Counted from the first letter of the stretch, positions 55,307 through 64,000 are shown. The stretch: DNA of 64,000 bases from Vreelandella sedimenti (GCF_013416325.1 NZ_JACCGK010000010.1:65766-129765); one strand, 5' to 3'. The notes: generated from the sequence alone by a model not told the origin. Program-made: numbers and translations.

Positions 55307-57367
55307 TTAAAAGCGTACTTCTAAACCGCCATACACACTGCGCCCCGGAGCAGGTTCATAGAAACGGCCAAAGGTGCCGTTCAAGCGCACGTTGGCGTAG
55401 TGTTCTTCATCTAAGAGATTGCGCACGCCCACATACGCATTCAGCCGTGTATCGCTTCCCAACTGCCAACCATCGCCCACCCGCAGGTTCACCAGCCAGT
55501 AGCTATCGACCTCTGTCTCATTGGCGTTGTCCGCCACCATATCGCCCACGTACTGGGTTTCCAGCGTGGCAAAGCGCCCATCCAGCCCCTGCCAAGTGAG
55601 TTGATTGACCCAGGTTTGCTCGGGCAGGCCAGGAATGCGATTCCCGCCAAAGCTTTCAGTGGGTGTAGCAAATTGATCAAACTCATAGCTCGCCAGCGTA
55701 AGGGCACTATCCAACCGCCATTGGTCGGCGAGCTGCCAGCCTAGCGCCAGCTCAATGCCGTCGCGGTCGGTGTCGCCTGCGTTTTGGTAGAAGGTGCGAC
55801 CGCCGTCATCATACGGCACGAGTTCGTCACGCACGCGCACCGAAAATAGCGCCAGATCGTAATCCATGGCCAACGGTTCAACGTAGCCCCGCAGCCCCAC
55901 TTCACGATTCCAGGCTTTTTGCGGCGATACCGACGGGTTAAAACCACCGCCCGCCGGATTGGCAAACTCGGAGAACGTCGGCGTTTCAAACGCCGTACCG
56001 GTATTGATATAGGCTTGATGCTGCGGACGATAACGGTAACTTAACCCCGCCGAACCGCTCCACTCATTGAAGGTCTGATCACCGCTTTGATCACCATCGT
56101 CCAAATAGCGATCATCTACTTCTAGCTCCACTCGATCAAAGCGCGCACCAAGCGAGAGCGTCACCTGCTCGGTCAGCGCTAAATCGCCCTGAGCAAATAC
56201 TCCAGCGGAGGTAGCCGTTTGGGTCTCTTCCGCCAACTGCTCACCGACAACGCCTTGGCCATTGACATCGTTCCTAAAGCGCTCGTCGTCTTGGCGCGCC
56301 ACATCGACACCGGTGATATAACTCAGCGGCAGATTGCCCAAGCTGACTTCATGATGATACTCAGCACTCGCGCCCAGATAATCACGCTGGTAGCCGATAC
56401 GGCTATCACCCACATAGGGCAGTTGCTGCTCAAAATCGCGCTGCGCAACAAAGCCTTTTAGGTAGAACTCGCCAGGGCCTGCGGACAGATCTTCGTACTG
56501 TAAGCCCAGAAGCTGCTGATCTACGTTCTGCCCTGCATCCAACGCCAATGAGTTCGGCGCTGCTTGATCACGGCCACTGGCCACTTCACCCGCGTTCAGC
56601 GCGCCGGGGTCTTCGGAACGGGGGTTGTCCAGCAGGTTGATAATCGCGGTTAACGCCCGATCACTGCCTAACTCTCTTCGCAGTTTGGCATTCAGCAGGT
56701 ATTTCTCTGTAGAGCTCTGCTCCCGATAACCATCCACATTGAGTGCCGAGAAACTGACGTGGTGCGACCAATCACCCTGGGCTCCACCGGTTTGTACGAC
56801 TGCCTTACGATAGCCATCACTGCCCACCTCGGTGCGCACGCTTGAGCCAGGGTTATCGCGACCATCGGCGGTGGTCACATCAATTACCCCACCCGCCGCG
56901 TTGCCGTAAAGTACCGAAGAGGGCCCGCGGATAACTTCGATGCGCTCAGCGCTGTCCAAATCAATGGCATCTAACTGCGCCTGGCCATCGGGTAACGTAT
57001 ACGGAATGCCATCCACCATCACGGTAATACCGCGAACGCCAAACGGCGCACGAGCACCGAAGCCGCGAATGGAGATTCGCTGGCCTTGGGCAAAATTATC
57101 GCGGTTCTGCAAAAACACGCCAGGCACTCGCACTAACGCCTCATCCAGCCGTGTGCGCTGCTGCCCCTGAGCAATCGCCTCGCGGTCGAGCGTTGAAACC
57201 GCAGCGGGCGTGGCGTACAGCTCTCGCGATAGTCGTGGCGCCGTCACTTGAAGTGTGGCCAGCGTGTTATCAGTTGACGAATTCTCTTGTGCCCAACTCT
57301 GGCCAGCGCCAAGACAGCTTAATAAACAAAAAGACGTGGTGGTTACTTTCAGTGGTATTTTGAACAC
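55307..57367 (-). CDS. pqqU: TonB-dependent receptor resembling the PQQ importer PqqU (YncD)
   Basis: A 686-residue outer-membrane receptor. The GTG start at 57367 follows GGGAGG, and the signal peptide ends near SWAQE. The plug resembles Escherichia coli PqqU/YncD as I recall it: TPAAVS, VPGVFLQNRDNFAQG, SIRGFGARAPFGVRGI, VDGIPYTLPDGQ, IEVIRGPSSVLYGNAAGGV. The last strand, with GRFYEPAPGR, is also alike. PqqU imports the cofactor pyrroloquinoline quinone. The neighbouring convergent gene encodes a PQQ-dependent dehydrogenase and no PQQ synthesis genes are seen, which supports cofactor scavenging. No STN domain and no Fur box were seen. An alternative is a generic siderophore receptor. Confidence 0.82.
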   Translation of the reverse strand: MFKIPLKVTTTSFCLLSCLGAGQSWAQENSSTDNTLATLQVTAPRLSRELYATPAAVSTLDREAIAQGQQRTRLDEALVRVPGVFLQNRDNFAQGQRISIRGFGARAPFGVRGITVMVDGIPYTLPDGQAQLDAIDLDSAERIEVIRGPSSVLYGNAAGGVIDVTTADGRDNPGSSVRTEVGSDGYRKAVVQTGGAQGDWSHHVSFSALNVDGYREQSSTEKYLLNAKLRRELGSDRALTAIINLLDNPRSEDPGALNAGEVASGRDQAAPNSLALDAGQNVDQQLLGLQYEDLSAGPGEFYLKGFVAQRDFEQQLPYVGDSRIGYQRDYLGASAEYHHEVSLGNLPLSYITGVDVARQDDERFRNDVNGQGVVGEQLAEETQTATSAGVFAQGDLALTEQVTLSLGARFDRVELEVDDRYLDDGDQSGDQTFNEWSGSAGLSYRYRPQHQAYINTGTAFETPTFSEFANPAGGGFNPSVSPQKAWNREVGLRGYVEPLAMDYDLALFSVRVRDELVPYDDGGRTFYQNAGDTDRDGIELALGWQLADQWRLDSALTLASYEFDQFATPTESFGGNRIPGLPEQTWVNQLTWQGLDGRFATLETQYVGDMVADNANETEVDSYWLVNLRVGDGWQLGSDTRLNAYVGVRNLLDEEHYANVRLNGTFGRFYEPAPGRSVYGGLEVRF

Positions 57368-57520
57368 GGGGCCCTCCCAAATAGCGTAGAGCGGAAATCA
57401 ATGGCGGAATTGAACGATTTTCTACTCGGCTAGTCACAGGGAATTCGCCAAGGCATGGATAAATAAGTTGATCGTGCCTACACTTGTACAAGTTACACCA
57501 ATGAAAGCAAAGGAGGCTTC

Positions 57521-57694
57521 ATGGCGTTTACAGCGACTGATCCAATCAAAATGATTTTTGCCGTAATACTTCCCCCGCTCGGCGTATTTTTTGAGGTCGG
57601 TTTTAAAGGGCATTTCTGGCTGAATATTATTCTAACGCTATTTGGTTTCATACCGGGCATCATTCATGCATTTTATGTGATATTGAAACACTAG
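57521..57694 (+). CDS. Pmp3/YqaE family small membrane protein
   Basis: A 57-residue peptide with two membrane helices, around MIFAVILPPLGVFFEVGF and NIILTLFGFIPGIIHAFYVI. This is the compact pattern of the UPF0057/Pmp3 family, associated with membrane potential and salt or cold stress in other organisms. A strong AAAGGAGG site lies eight bases before the ATG. It ends before a strong terminator and is transcribed alone. Confidence 0.88.
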   Translation: MAFTATDPIKMIFAVILPPLGVFFEVGFKGHFWLNIILTLFGFIPGIIHAFYVILKH

Positions 57695-57750
57695 CTTTAA
57701 TAGCCAGGTTTTAATAACTAGGTTTAATAGCCAAGTTTAGTGAATACGAC

Positions 57751-57783
57751 GCCGCCTAAGCTAACGCTTAGGCGGCTTTTTTT
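57751..57783. terminator. Strong rho-independent terminator
   Basis: A perfect 11-bp stem (GCCGCCTAAGC, loop TAAC) followed by seven T. It lies between the Pmp3-family gene and the convergent deaminase gene. Confidence 0.88.
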
Positions 57784-57793
57784 ACGTCTTCTT

Positions 57794-58285
57794 TTATGTC
57801 TTAAAAGTAGGGCTGGCATGGCGCCGTATATGTAATGCGTGAACGCGTTCATCCAGCTCGTCTATTGGGCCTTCTACCTTGAGCCCTGGGACAATCTGTT
57901 GAATAGACAAGCTCGCAACTGGAGAAGGCCCCACGCCCAAACCTGCAAGCCAGCGTCCCAACTGTTCAGACGAACTGGCGTAGACAATTCGCCCTAGCCC
58001 TACCCAACCGTGGGCAGCGGCACACATGGGACAGTGCTCACCCGAGGTATAAACTGTAGCCTTTGCTCGCGCCTCGGGCGCCATATTCTGAGCAGCCCAG
58101 CGCGCCAGGAAAAACTCAGGGTGCTGAGTAGAATCTCCACCGGCGATGCGGTTACGGTCTTCGGCCAAAATATCTCCTTCGGCACTTACCAGTACGCTGC
58201 CAAAGGGTTCATCACCCGCCTCAAGGGCTTCTTCAGCGAGCTCAACGGCACGCGTTAAGTAAGCGAACTCACGATCATTCAACAC
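57794..58285 (-). CDS. Nucleoside/guanine deaminase family protein
   Basis: A 163-residue zinc deaminase of the cytidine/deoxycytidylate deaminase superfamily. The GTG start follows AAGGAG at good spacing. The zinc motifs are HPEF (about residue 55, in place of the common HAE) and SGEHCPMCAAA (about 81-91, PCxxC-like with HC). Size and N-terminal FGSVLVSAEG suit guanine deaminase or TadA-like purine deaminases. TadA function is less likely because the HAE motif is altered. Substrate unknown. Confidence 0.8.
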   Translation of the reverse strand: MLNDREFAYLTRAVELAEEALEAGDEPFGSVLVSAEGDILAEDRNRIAGGDSTQHPEFFLARWAAQNMAPEARAKATVYTSGEHCPMCAAAHGWVGLGRIVYASSSEQLGRWLAGLGVGPSPVASLSIQQIVPGLKVEGPIDELDERVHALHIRRHASPTFKT

Positions 58286-58320
58286 GTGTTCTCCTTGTAG
58301 TCGTCATTGTCCTACTGCAT

Positions 58321-59583
58321 TTATCCCTTTACCGCCGCGGGTGCTTCTTCGACAAACTCCTCTTGCAACTCCTCTCCTTCACTACGGGCTATCACGGAGG
58401 TGCCGACCAAATCGCCTGTCACGTTCAGCGCCGTACACCCCATTCCCACCAGTGCATCGATAGCGGTGAGCAACGCGACGGTTTCAATTGGTAGGCCCAC
58501 CTGGGCAAACACCGTGGCGATCATGATGATTCCGGCCCCCGGCACCCCTGCCGTGCCCACCGACACTAGCGTGCCGATCAACACTATTTGCACCATGCTG
58601 ATGAAATCCAGCGGTGCACCAATCACGTTGGCGGCAAATACCGCCGAGATGGCGATACGAATCGCCGCCCCATCCATATTTAAAGTAGCCCCTAACGGCA
58701 GACTAAAACCATAGATGCTTTTGGAAATTCCTAAGCGGTGAGCAGCATTAACCGTTAGCGGTAACGTACCCGAGCTACTTTGGGTGGCAAACGCCGTGGC
58801 CATTGGCGTACGGGCTTCGCGAAAAAAGGTGCGCAGCTTCACACCGAACAGCCGCATGATGCCGCAATAAATCAGCAGTTGGGTTGCCAGGGCGATATAC
58901 AGCACAACCACCATATCGCCCAGTGAGAGTAGCGTTTCCAACCCCTGCTGACTCACCGTTTCGGCAACAATCGCAAACACGCCGATGGGCACGTAGTGCA
59001 ATACCCCCGACATTACTTTTAGAGTGACCTCATTTAGCGATTCAATCACCCCATAAAGGCGTTCACCCATAGCATGCTGGCGCTCCGACTGGCGCATCTT
59101 TAGCAATGCGATGCCAAACACCAGCGCCGTAAAAATAATGCCCAACATATTGAGTTCGGCAAACGCACCAATAATATTATCCGGCACTATATTCAGCAGC
59201 GTATCGACAACGCCTGGATTCTCGGGCACCGAGAAACTGGCACTTTCATCCAACGTCATACCGCTGCCGGGGCTAAACAGTGTGGCAACCGCTAAGCCCA
59301 CCATGATCGCCAGCGTGGAAGAGATAAGGTAATAACCAAACACCTTGCCGCCTACACGGCCAGCGCTTCCCTCCCGGGACTGATTCACCCCCACCATCAG
59401 CGTAAACAGCACAATCGGGACAATCAGAAAAGTGAGCAGCCGAAGCAGCAAATCGCCTAACGGCGCTAACCAAACCGCTACCTGCTCCCCGCCCACCAGC
59501 CCGACCACAACGCCCAACATAAGTGCGATGGTGACGCGTAAAATCAACGACGCCTGACAATAGGCCTTCCATATACGTGTCAT
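58321..59583 (-). CDS. Dicarboxylate/amino acid:cation symporter (DAACS family)
   Basis: A 420-residue inner-membrane carrier of the GltP/DctA family that takes up glutamate, aspartate or C4-dicarboxylates with protons or sodium. Characteristic motifs are the serine-rich hairpin ATQSSSGTLPLT, GATLNMDGAA, GVPGAGI and the C-terminal MGCTALNVTGDLVGT. About eight helices and two re-entrant loops are expected. It lies 35 bases upstream of the deaminase gene in the same direction, so the two may be co-transcribed. Confidence 0.92.
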   Translation of the reverse strand: MTRIWKAYCQASLILRVTIALMLGVVVGLVGGEQVAVWLAPLGDLLLRLLTFLIVPIVLFTLMVGVNQSREGSAGRVGGKVFGYYLISSTLAIMVGLAVATLFSPGSGMTLDESASFSVPENPGVVDTLLNIVPDNIIGAFAELNMLGIIFTALVFGIALLKMRQSERQHAMGERLYGVIESLNEVTLKVMSGVLHYVPIGVFAIVAETVSQQGLETLLSLGDMVVVLYIALATQLLIYCGIMRLFGVKLRTFFREARTPMATAFATQSSSGTLPLTVNAAHRLGISKSIYGFSLPLGATLNMDGAAIRIAISAVFAANVIGAPLDFISMVQIVLIGTLVSVGTAGVPGAGIIMIATVFAQVGLPIETVALLTAIDALVGMGCTALNVTGDLVGTSVIARSEGEELQEEFVEEAPAAVKG

Positions 59584-59979
59584 TTAAGTCCCTATAGGTT
59601 TGCATGTGTGAGCGGGTCTAATGTGAGCAGCACGTGTCCCATATATACGTCTCATTCTATTAGTGTGGCACAGCGATATCGATAAGACAGGAGGCGGCAA
59701 TAAATCAAGGCGGTACGCACTTCCTCTGCAGACAGCCAGAGAAACAGCCCATCACTGTGGCAGGCCCGGTGGCTTTTTATAGAACGCAGACTCCTCCAAC
59801 ATTCACAGCTTTGTGGTTGCTTGTTAATTTAGCGATTACTTTATGAAAACTGATGGCGTTAACATACACTGGAAAGCCAAATACCCTCATTCAAGCATTG
59901 AGGTATTGTTAGCCCTAACGAAGCCCTCTGCAGCTAACGTATCAAGTCAGATTATCTTTACAAGACAAGGAGCTTTTGC
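59584..59979. other. 396-base intergenic region
   Basis: This region separates the divergent symporter and lipoprotein genes and should hold both promoters. A weak hairpin (ATACCCTCA/TGAGGTAT, about 59881-59908) is the only structure noted. No convincing gene or operator is seen. Confidence 0.5.
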
Positions 59980-60468
59980 ATGCGTTTTTCTATCACCTGT
60001 TTAACGGTATCCACACTGGCGCTGATGACAGCGGGCTGCGCGCAGCATTCCGCCACGACCAGCGAAAACAGCCTGGCTGAAATCCGTTATGAAGTAGGCC
60101 CTTGCTACGGCACCTGCCCTGTCTATAGCGTTGCGGTTGAGGAGGATGGTACGACCCACTACACAGGTGAACGTCACACTGCCGTAGAAGGTGAGCGCAC
60201 TCAGGCAGGCAATACGACTGTTTTTCGTTCGCTGCAAGAGCGACTAGCTGCAATGCAACCCGACATGGGAACAACGCAGCAAACCCTTGATTGCGACCCC
60301 CGTGCCACCGACCTGCCAAACTACACAGTGACTTGGGTTAACCAGGATGGCGCACAAGCGGTGCTTGAACACGATACTGGCTGTCACTCTGAAAACGGTC
60401 GCGAACGAACTGAGATCCTAAGGAGTCTCAATGAAGAGCTTGGCATTGAAAATTGGGTACAACAGTAA
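59980..60468 (+). CDS. Lipoprotein with DUF6438 domain
   Basis: A 162-residue predicted lipoprotein of unknown function. The N-terminus ends in the lipobox LMTAGC (Cys 20). The next section, EIRYEVGPCYGTCPVYSVAVEEDGTTHYTG, is the recognisable start of DUF6438, with a conserved CxGxCP pair. Two more cysteines (LDC and TGC) may form a second disulfide. AAGGAG precedes the ATG. No role can be assigned. Confidence 0.8.
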   Translation: MRFSITCLTVSTLALMTAGCAQHSATTSENSLAEIRYEVGPCYGTCPVYSVAVEEDGTTHYTGERHTAVEGERTQAGNTTVFRSLQERLAAMQPDMGTTQQTLDCDPRATDLPNYTVTWVNQDGAQAVLEHDTGCHSENGRERTEILRSLNEELGIENWVQQ

Positions 60469-60533
60469 GTGCGATAGCCAGTGCATAATCACTGATGGCA
60501 GCTAACACGCGATATCGTTGCCAAGGAGCGTCA

Positions 60534-60752
60534 ATGCATACGATCAATCCGAGCAAGCTACACCACAGCAAATGGACGGCTGCCCAGCCAAGCAATAAAG
60601 AGATGCACTTTATGGTTACCCAGCTGCTGCGCGATGATGAAGAAGAGAACCTAGTAGAGGTCGTGATTGAGGCTGTGTACTCTCATCGCGAGCTCATTTT
60701 GCCGTGGCAAAGCTTAAAAGATGACAGCGTGTGGAAAGTGGGCTGGCAATAG
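60534..60752 (+). CDS. Small tryptophan-rich protein (TIGR02450 family)
   Basis: A 72-residue protein of unknown function. The start at 60534 follows AAGGAG; the longer open frame lacks family similarity. It shows the family pattern: NPSKLHHSKWTA, KEMHFMVT, VVIEAVYSHR, LPWQSLKDDSVWKVGW. It lies 65 bases after the DUF6438 gene and may share its transcript. Confidence 0.85.
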   Translation: MHTINPSKLHHSKWTAAQPSNKEMHFMVTQLLRDDEEENLVEVVIEAVYSHRELILPWQSLKDDSVWKVGWQ

Positions 60753-61007
60753 AGGCTGTTTAGTGGGCACAACGGTAAGATAGTCAACAAAGGCTTTGAC
60801 ATACGCTACATTTCATGACAATGTAGCGCCAGTTGGTTAGCAAGCAAGCATGGTTTCAGAAGTGTACGAAAAAGATTTAGAAATGTACGAGATAGACGTG
60901 TACAAAATCTTTCGGCAAGACTGTAATTGTATTCCTTGTTTTATCCGCTATTAATCTGGGTGATACCAGGAACTTTACAAAGCGCATTGCGCGAAAGGAT
61001 TTTTACT
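60753..61007 (+). other. Leader/promoter region of the cold-shock gene
   Basis: A 255-base gap with three TGTAC[GA]A repeats (about 60861-60905). Cold-shock genes often have long structured leaders, so part of this may be 5' untranslated RNA. A 34-codon open frame here has no support as a gene. Confidence 0.35.
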
Positions 61008-61214
61008 ATGTCTACTGGCACAGTTAAGTGGTTCAACGATACTAAAGGCTTCGGTTTTATTGCTCCTTCTGACGGCGGCGATGACCTGTTTGCCCATTTC
61101 TCTGAAATTCAAGCAGACGGCTTCAAAACCCTGCAAGAAGGCGCTAACGTTTCTTTTGACGTTACCCAGGGTAAGAAAGGCCTTCAAGCTTCAAACATCA
61201 AGCAAATTTCCTAA
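61008..61214 (+). CDS. Cold-shock domain protein (CspA family)
   Basis: A 68-residue single-stranded nucleic-acid chaperone. RNP1 is KGFGFI and RNP2 is DLFAHF, in a complete OB fold from TGTVKWFN to the end. The ATG at 61008 follows GAAAGGA; the longer frame upstream lacks similarity. It ends in a strong terminator and is monocistronic. Confidence 0.95.
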   Translation: MSTGTVKWFNDTKGFGFIAPSDGGDDLFAHFSEIQADGFKTLQEGANVSFDVTQGKKGLQASNIKQIS

Positions 61215-61287
61215 GCCTAAGCTTTTTAAGACTAAGTCTATAAGACATAGCGCTTAAGAATTTGCTCGAACCTTTCGAGGTTCGGAT

Positions 61288-61315
61288 AACAAGGCCCGCT
61301 TATGCGGGCCTTGTT
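61288..61315 (+). terminator. Rho-independent terminator after the cold-shock gene
   Basis: A perfect 12-bp stem (AACAAGGCCCGC, loop TTAT) with T-rich flanks, between convergent genes. Confidence 0.8.
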
Positions 61316-61372
61316 GCGTTTGGCTGTACAAAAGTTGCGCTAGAAGTGTATGAACGCTGCGTTTGAAAGCGA

Positions 61373-62239
61373 CTAGAGACGTCGCCACTGCACCACCCGC
61401 ACATCCACCGTTACGGACAGCATTTCAAGTGCCGCTGCGCGAGCACGACCCTCAGCGCTGGCTCGGTAAAGATGCGGCGTCATCGCCAACAGATCGGCAA
61501 TTTCGTCACTTCCGTTTAGTGCAATTGAGTAGCTTACCCTCTCGCTGCCATGGTGAATAAAGCCATCGGGCACTACCGTCTCACTCGCACGCTCAGCTTT
61601 TAACGTGGGGTAGATAATCTCCCGCAGCTCCCTCAAGTGATTAGCCCCCGCTTCAACCTGCAGTAGTACGCCACCGGTTTTCAACACACGAGCAAACTCG
61701 CTTACCACTGGAAAGCCAAACATACACAGCACGCTATCCAACGTTCCCGTCTGCACCGGCAAGTGCGCATTACTCCCCACGACCCAACTGCTTAGCGGTG
61801 CCTGCTTAGCATCCTGTTTTGCTGCGGCCAATACCGACCATTTAGAGATATCCAACCCCGTCAGTGAAAGTGGCTGCTCGTTAGTCGCCGCGTCAGCTAA
61901 TTGGCGAAGGTAATAACCTTCACCGCAGCCCGCATCCAGGCAGCTAAAAGGCAGGCTGTCTGCCTTTTGAACCTCGGCATGGCCCAACACAGCATGACTG
62001 ACAGCTTCGGCAATAGGTTGATAGTACTCTGCTTTAAGAAAACGCTGGCGAGCAGCCACCATCGCCTTGCTATCACCCGGATCGTGGGAACGTTTTTGCT
62101 GCACAGGCAGTAAATTAACGTAGCCCTGCTTAGCAATATCAAAGCTGTGACCATCAGAGCAGCGCCAAGCACTATCCGACCGACTGAGTGGTTTTCCATC
62201 TAGCGGGCACGCCAGGGCTTGAAAAGGGGTAATGCTCAT
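61373..62239 (-). CDS. rlmA: 23S rRNA (guanine-745-N1)-methyltransferase
   Basis: A 288-residue S-adenosylmethionine-dependent enzyme that methylates G745 of 23S rRNA. An N-terminal zinc-finger region (ACPLDGKPL, then WRCSDGHSFDIAKQGYVNLL) is diagnostic of RlmA. The SAM-binding motif CLDAGCGEGYYL lies near residue 100. The ATG at 62239 is chosen for a modest GAAGA site; an ATG 33 bases upstream without a site is the alternative. It lies 37 bases after the permease gene in the same direction. Confidence 0.9.
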   Translation of the reverse strand: MSITPFQALACPLDGKPLSRSDSAWRCSDGHSFDIAKQGYVNLLPVQQKRSHDPGDSKAMVAARQRFLKAEYYQPIAEAVSHAVLGHAEVQKADSLPFSCLDAGCGEGYYLRQLADAATNEQPLSLTGLDISKWSVLAAAKQDAKQAPLSSWVVGSNAHLPVQTGTLDSVLCMFGFPVVSEFARVLKTGGVLLQVEAGANHLRELREIIYPTLKAERASETVVPDGFIHHGSERVSYSIALNGSDEIADLLAMTPHLYRASAEGRARAAALEMLSVTVDVRVVQWRRL

Positions 62240-62276
62240 ATCGGTGTCTTCGCAGATGGTAGATAGGTGCATGCGT

Positions 62277-63206
62277 TTAGCGAGTCACCAGAATGATGCC
62301 AACTAAAATAACGCCACCGCCGATTATAAAATTAATGCTCAGCGGCTCATTGAGCAGCAGTGTACCAAACAGAATACCGAAAAGCGGCGCCAAAAAAGAA
62401 AACACGCCTAACTGCGAAGCGCGGTAGCGGCGCAACAAGGTAAACCATAACAGCAGCGCTGCAAACGAAATGATCAGCGTCTGAAAACCAAGACTGGCTA
62501 TCGCCATCGGGGTAAACTGCGCGCTCATTAGCTGCCCGGATATAGCCGCCATCGGCAGGAGCAACAACACCGTCACGCTCAATTGATAGCTCAGAGTGAG
62601 TTCTGCTGGCGCCTCAGAAAGCGAGGTCTTGCGGATCACGACGGTCGTGGCCGCCCATGAGAGGCCAGCGAACAAGCCCAGCGTATCCCCAATAAGAATC
62701 TCGATGCTGTAAGCACCGCTTGGCGCCATGGCAACCACCATTCCCAGAAATGCCAAGCCAACGCCCCACCACTGGCGAATGGAGAGTTGCTCGCCAGGTA
62801 CCCAAAGATGCAACCCCAGGGCAGCGAAGATGGGCGCAGTATACAGAAAGACCGACATGTGGGACGCCAAGGTATAGGTTAATCCCCAGGCGATAAAACC
62901 GAACTCAGCCGCAAACCCCAGGCCCACCAGCAACCCAGGGCCCCAATGATGACCCACATCTGCCCAGCGAATACCTCGCCAATAAGCCAGCCCGCCGACC
63001 AGACACACCGCCAAGGTTGAGCGCAGAGCCATCTGCACCACGGGTGAGATATCCTCAGCCACACCTTTGATCGCTACCTGCTGAAAACCCAGCACCAGGC
63101 AAAATAGCAGCATCAACGATGCTGCCGTTGCGTCCACTGACTTTCGCTGTGATCGACCAACCATGCAGGCAGCTTGGGTGGTGGAGGCTATTCTTTGATT
63201 ACTCAT
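62277..63206 (-). CDS. EamA/DMT-superfamily permease
   Basis: A 309-residue inner-membrane protein with ten helices in two EamA repeats (LVLGFQQVAIKG in helix 1; SFLAPLFGILFGTLLLNEPLS near the end). The ATG at 63206 follows AGGAG; the longer frame is not supported. Such proteins export metabolites or amino acids; the substrate is unknown. It is divergent from a LysR gene that probably controls it. Confidence 0.88.
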   Translation of the reverse strand: MSNQRIASTTQAACMVGRSQRKSVDATAASLMLLFCLVLGFQQVAIKGVAEDISPVVQMALRSTLAVCLVGGLAYWRGIRWADVGHHWGPGLLVGLGFAAEFGFIAWGLTYTLASHMSVFLYTAPIFAALGLHLWVPGEQLSIRQWWGVGLAFLGMVVAMAPSGAYSIEILIGDTLGLFAGLSWAATTVVIRKTSLSEAPAELTLSYQLSVTVLLLLPMAAISGQLMSAQFTPMAIASLGFQTLIISFAALLLWFTLLRRYRASQLGVFSFLAPLFGILFGTLLLNEPLSINFIIGGGVILVGIILVTR

Positions 63207-63303
63207 TGCGGGCTCCTGTAACATATAGGTGCCCATTTCAGCAGTAAGCGTCATTGCATACAAACGATTACTTATCGGGCCTAGGCTTAGGAAAACTCAC
63301 TCT

Positions 63304-64000
63304 ATGAGAATAGAAAGGCTACCGCTGAATGCATTGCGCGCGTTTGCCGAGGCCGTGCGAGAAAATAGCTTCAAAGCCGCCGCTTATCGCCTCGGGGTGA
63401 CGCCTGGCGCCGTTAGCCGACAGGTCAAACAGTTGGAAGATCACTTAGGCGTGGTGCTGTTTGAACGTCATGCCAATGGGGTATGCGTTACCGAAGCAGG
63501 TCGGGTACTGGCTGAAGATGTGCAGGCCGGCCTTTTGCGCATCGCCAGCGGCGTACAGAACGTCACCGAGCGTTCAGAGGAGGCCTTTCGATTGTTACTG
63601 AGTGCACCGCCCTCCTTCCTACAACTCTGGCTACTCCCCCGCTTACCCCGCTTTGAAGCCAATGAACGGCAAATAGAAATCTCTCTGGATGCCGAGGCGC
63701 GCTTAACGCCACCGCTGTGGTTGCCCAACAGAGCACGCTTATCATTGCGCTACGGCCTGGGCCCTTGGCCCGGTGTCACCAGCCTGCGCCTGTTTGAAGA
63801 CACGCTATTCCCGGTTTGTTCGCCCTCTCTATTAGCGCAGGCAAACATGCAAACCCCCGACGATTTGCTGGCACAGACGCTGCTCACCGTGGATTGGTGC
63901 AGCCACGCAGGCCACCCCATTCCAAGTTGGAGCGATTGGTTTAAAAGCGCCGGAGTAGCGCTAAACAAGATGCCCAACCAACGGCAATACTCGCTTTACA
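63304..64000 (+). CDS. LysR-type regulator (GcvA-like), 3' truncated by window edge
   Basis: The first 232 residues of a regulator. The HTH is seen as LPLNALRAFAEAVRENSFKAAAYRLGVTPGAVSRQVKQLE region, very like GcvA-type proteins, and the effector domain begins around residue 95. The frame is open to the window end. It is divergent from the DMT permease across 97 bases, which suggests it regulates that gene. Confidence 0.88.
   Translation, partial: MRIERLPLNALRAFAEAVRENSFKAAAYRLGVTPGAVSRQVKQLEDHLGVVLFERHANGVCVTEAGRVLAEDVQAGLLRIASGVQNVTERSEEAFRLLLSAPPSFLQLWLLPRLPRFEANERQIEISLDAEARLTPPLWLPNRARLSLRYGLGPWPGVTSLRLFEDTLFPVCSPSLLAQANMQTPDDLLAQTLLTVDWCSHAGHPIPSWSDWFKSAGVALNKMPNQRQYSLY

Noticed and set aside
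60850-60954. 34-codon open frame with TGTAC repeats upstream of the cold-shock gene
   Set aside because: No ribosome site and no family; more likely promoter or leader sequence.
1-64000. Insertion sequences, prophage genes, CRISPR arrays, tRNA or rRNA genes
   Set aside because: None recognised; repeated DNA in 4.4-24 kb is explained by homologous NRPS modules.

Overview
The window reads as a chromosomal segment of a Halomonas-like marine or halophilic gammaproteobacterium. This is inferred from the gene families and from the type of lipopeptide siderophore locus; there is no rRNA or other direct taxonomic marker. No mobile elements, CRISPR arrays, tRNA or rRNA genes were seen. Both edges cut genes: a hydroxylase on the left and a LysR regulator on the right.

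Positions 1-44.3 kb form an iron-acquisition island. From the left it carries the 3' end of an ornithine N-hydroxylase, a TonB-dependent siderophore receptor, and a periplasmic iron-siderophore binding protein. Then comes a very long leftward operon (34396 to 4440): MbtH-like protein, type II thioesterase, phosphopantetheinyl transferase and four NRPS proteins. In biosynthetic order these are FAAL-ACP-C-hydroxylase, inactive C-like domain-A(Asp)-T, C-A-T-C-A(Ser)-T, and a 4607-residue four-module protein ending in a thioesterase. Seven adenylation domains predict a fatty-acylated heptapeptide beginning with beta-hydroxyaspartate. It would chelate iron through that residue plus two hydroxyornithine hydroxamates, in the style of the marine amphiphilic siderophores. 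An exact iron-starvation sigma box (TAAAT-N16-CGT) lies in front of the mbtH gene. Upstream of it are a tiny DUF4880-only protein and an ECF sigma factor preceded by a Fur-box palindrome, so the likely cascade is Fur -> ECF sigma -> biosynthesis operon. To the right follow an inositol-monophosphatase-family gene, a FhuC-like ATPase with a second FhuD-like binding protein (no FhuB permease in the window), a second siderophore receptor, the ferric reductase FhuF, a PvdE/SyrD-like ABC exporter and an ArgP-like regulator. Several of their intergenic regions hold Fur-box-like sequences.

Positions 44.5-51.2 kb are mixed functions: a 7TMR-DISM diguanylate cyclase, a cytochrome b561, a LysR regulator divergent from a DMT exporter, a secreted triple-repeat PPC-domain protein with a Fur box at its promoter, and a short RlpA/DPBB protein.

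Positions 51.4-64 kb hold an NADP-dependent oxidoreductase and a convergent pair, a membrane PQQ glucose-dehydrogenase-family enzyme and a TonB receptor closely resembling the PQQ importer PqqU (YncD). They are followed by a Pmp3-family peptide, a deaminase, a dicarboxylate/amino-acid symporter, a DUF6438 lipoprotein, a Trp-rich small protein, a cold-shock protein, RlmA, a DMT permease and a divergent, truncated LysR gene. Most of this part looks like ordinary core genome; the pairing of a PQQ enzyme with a PQQ receptor is its most informative feature.
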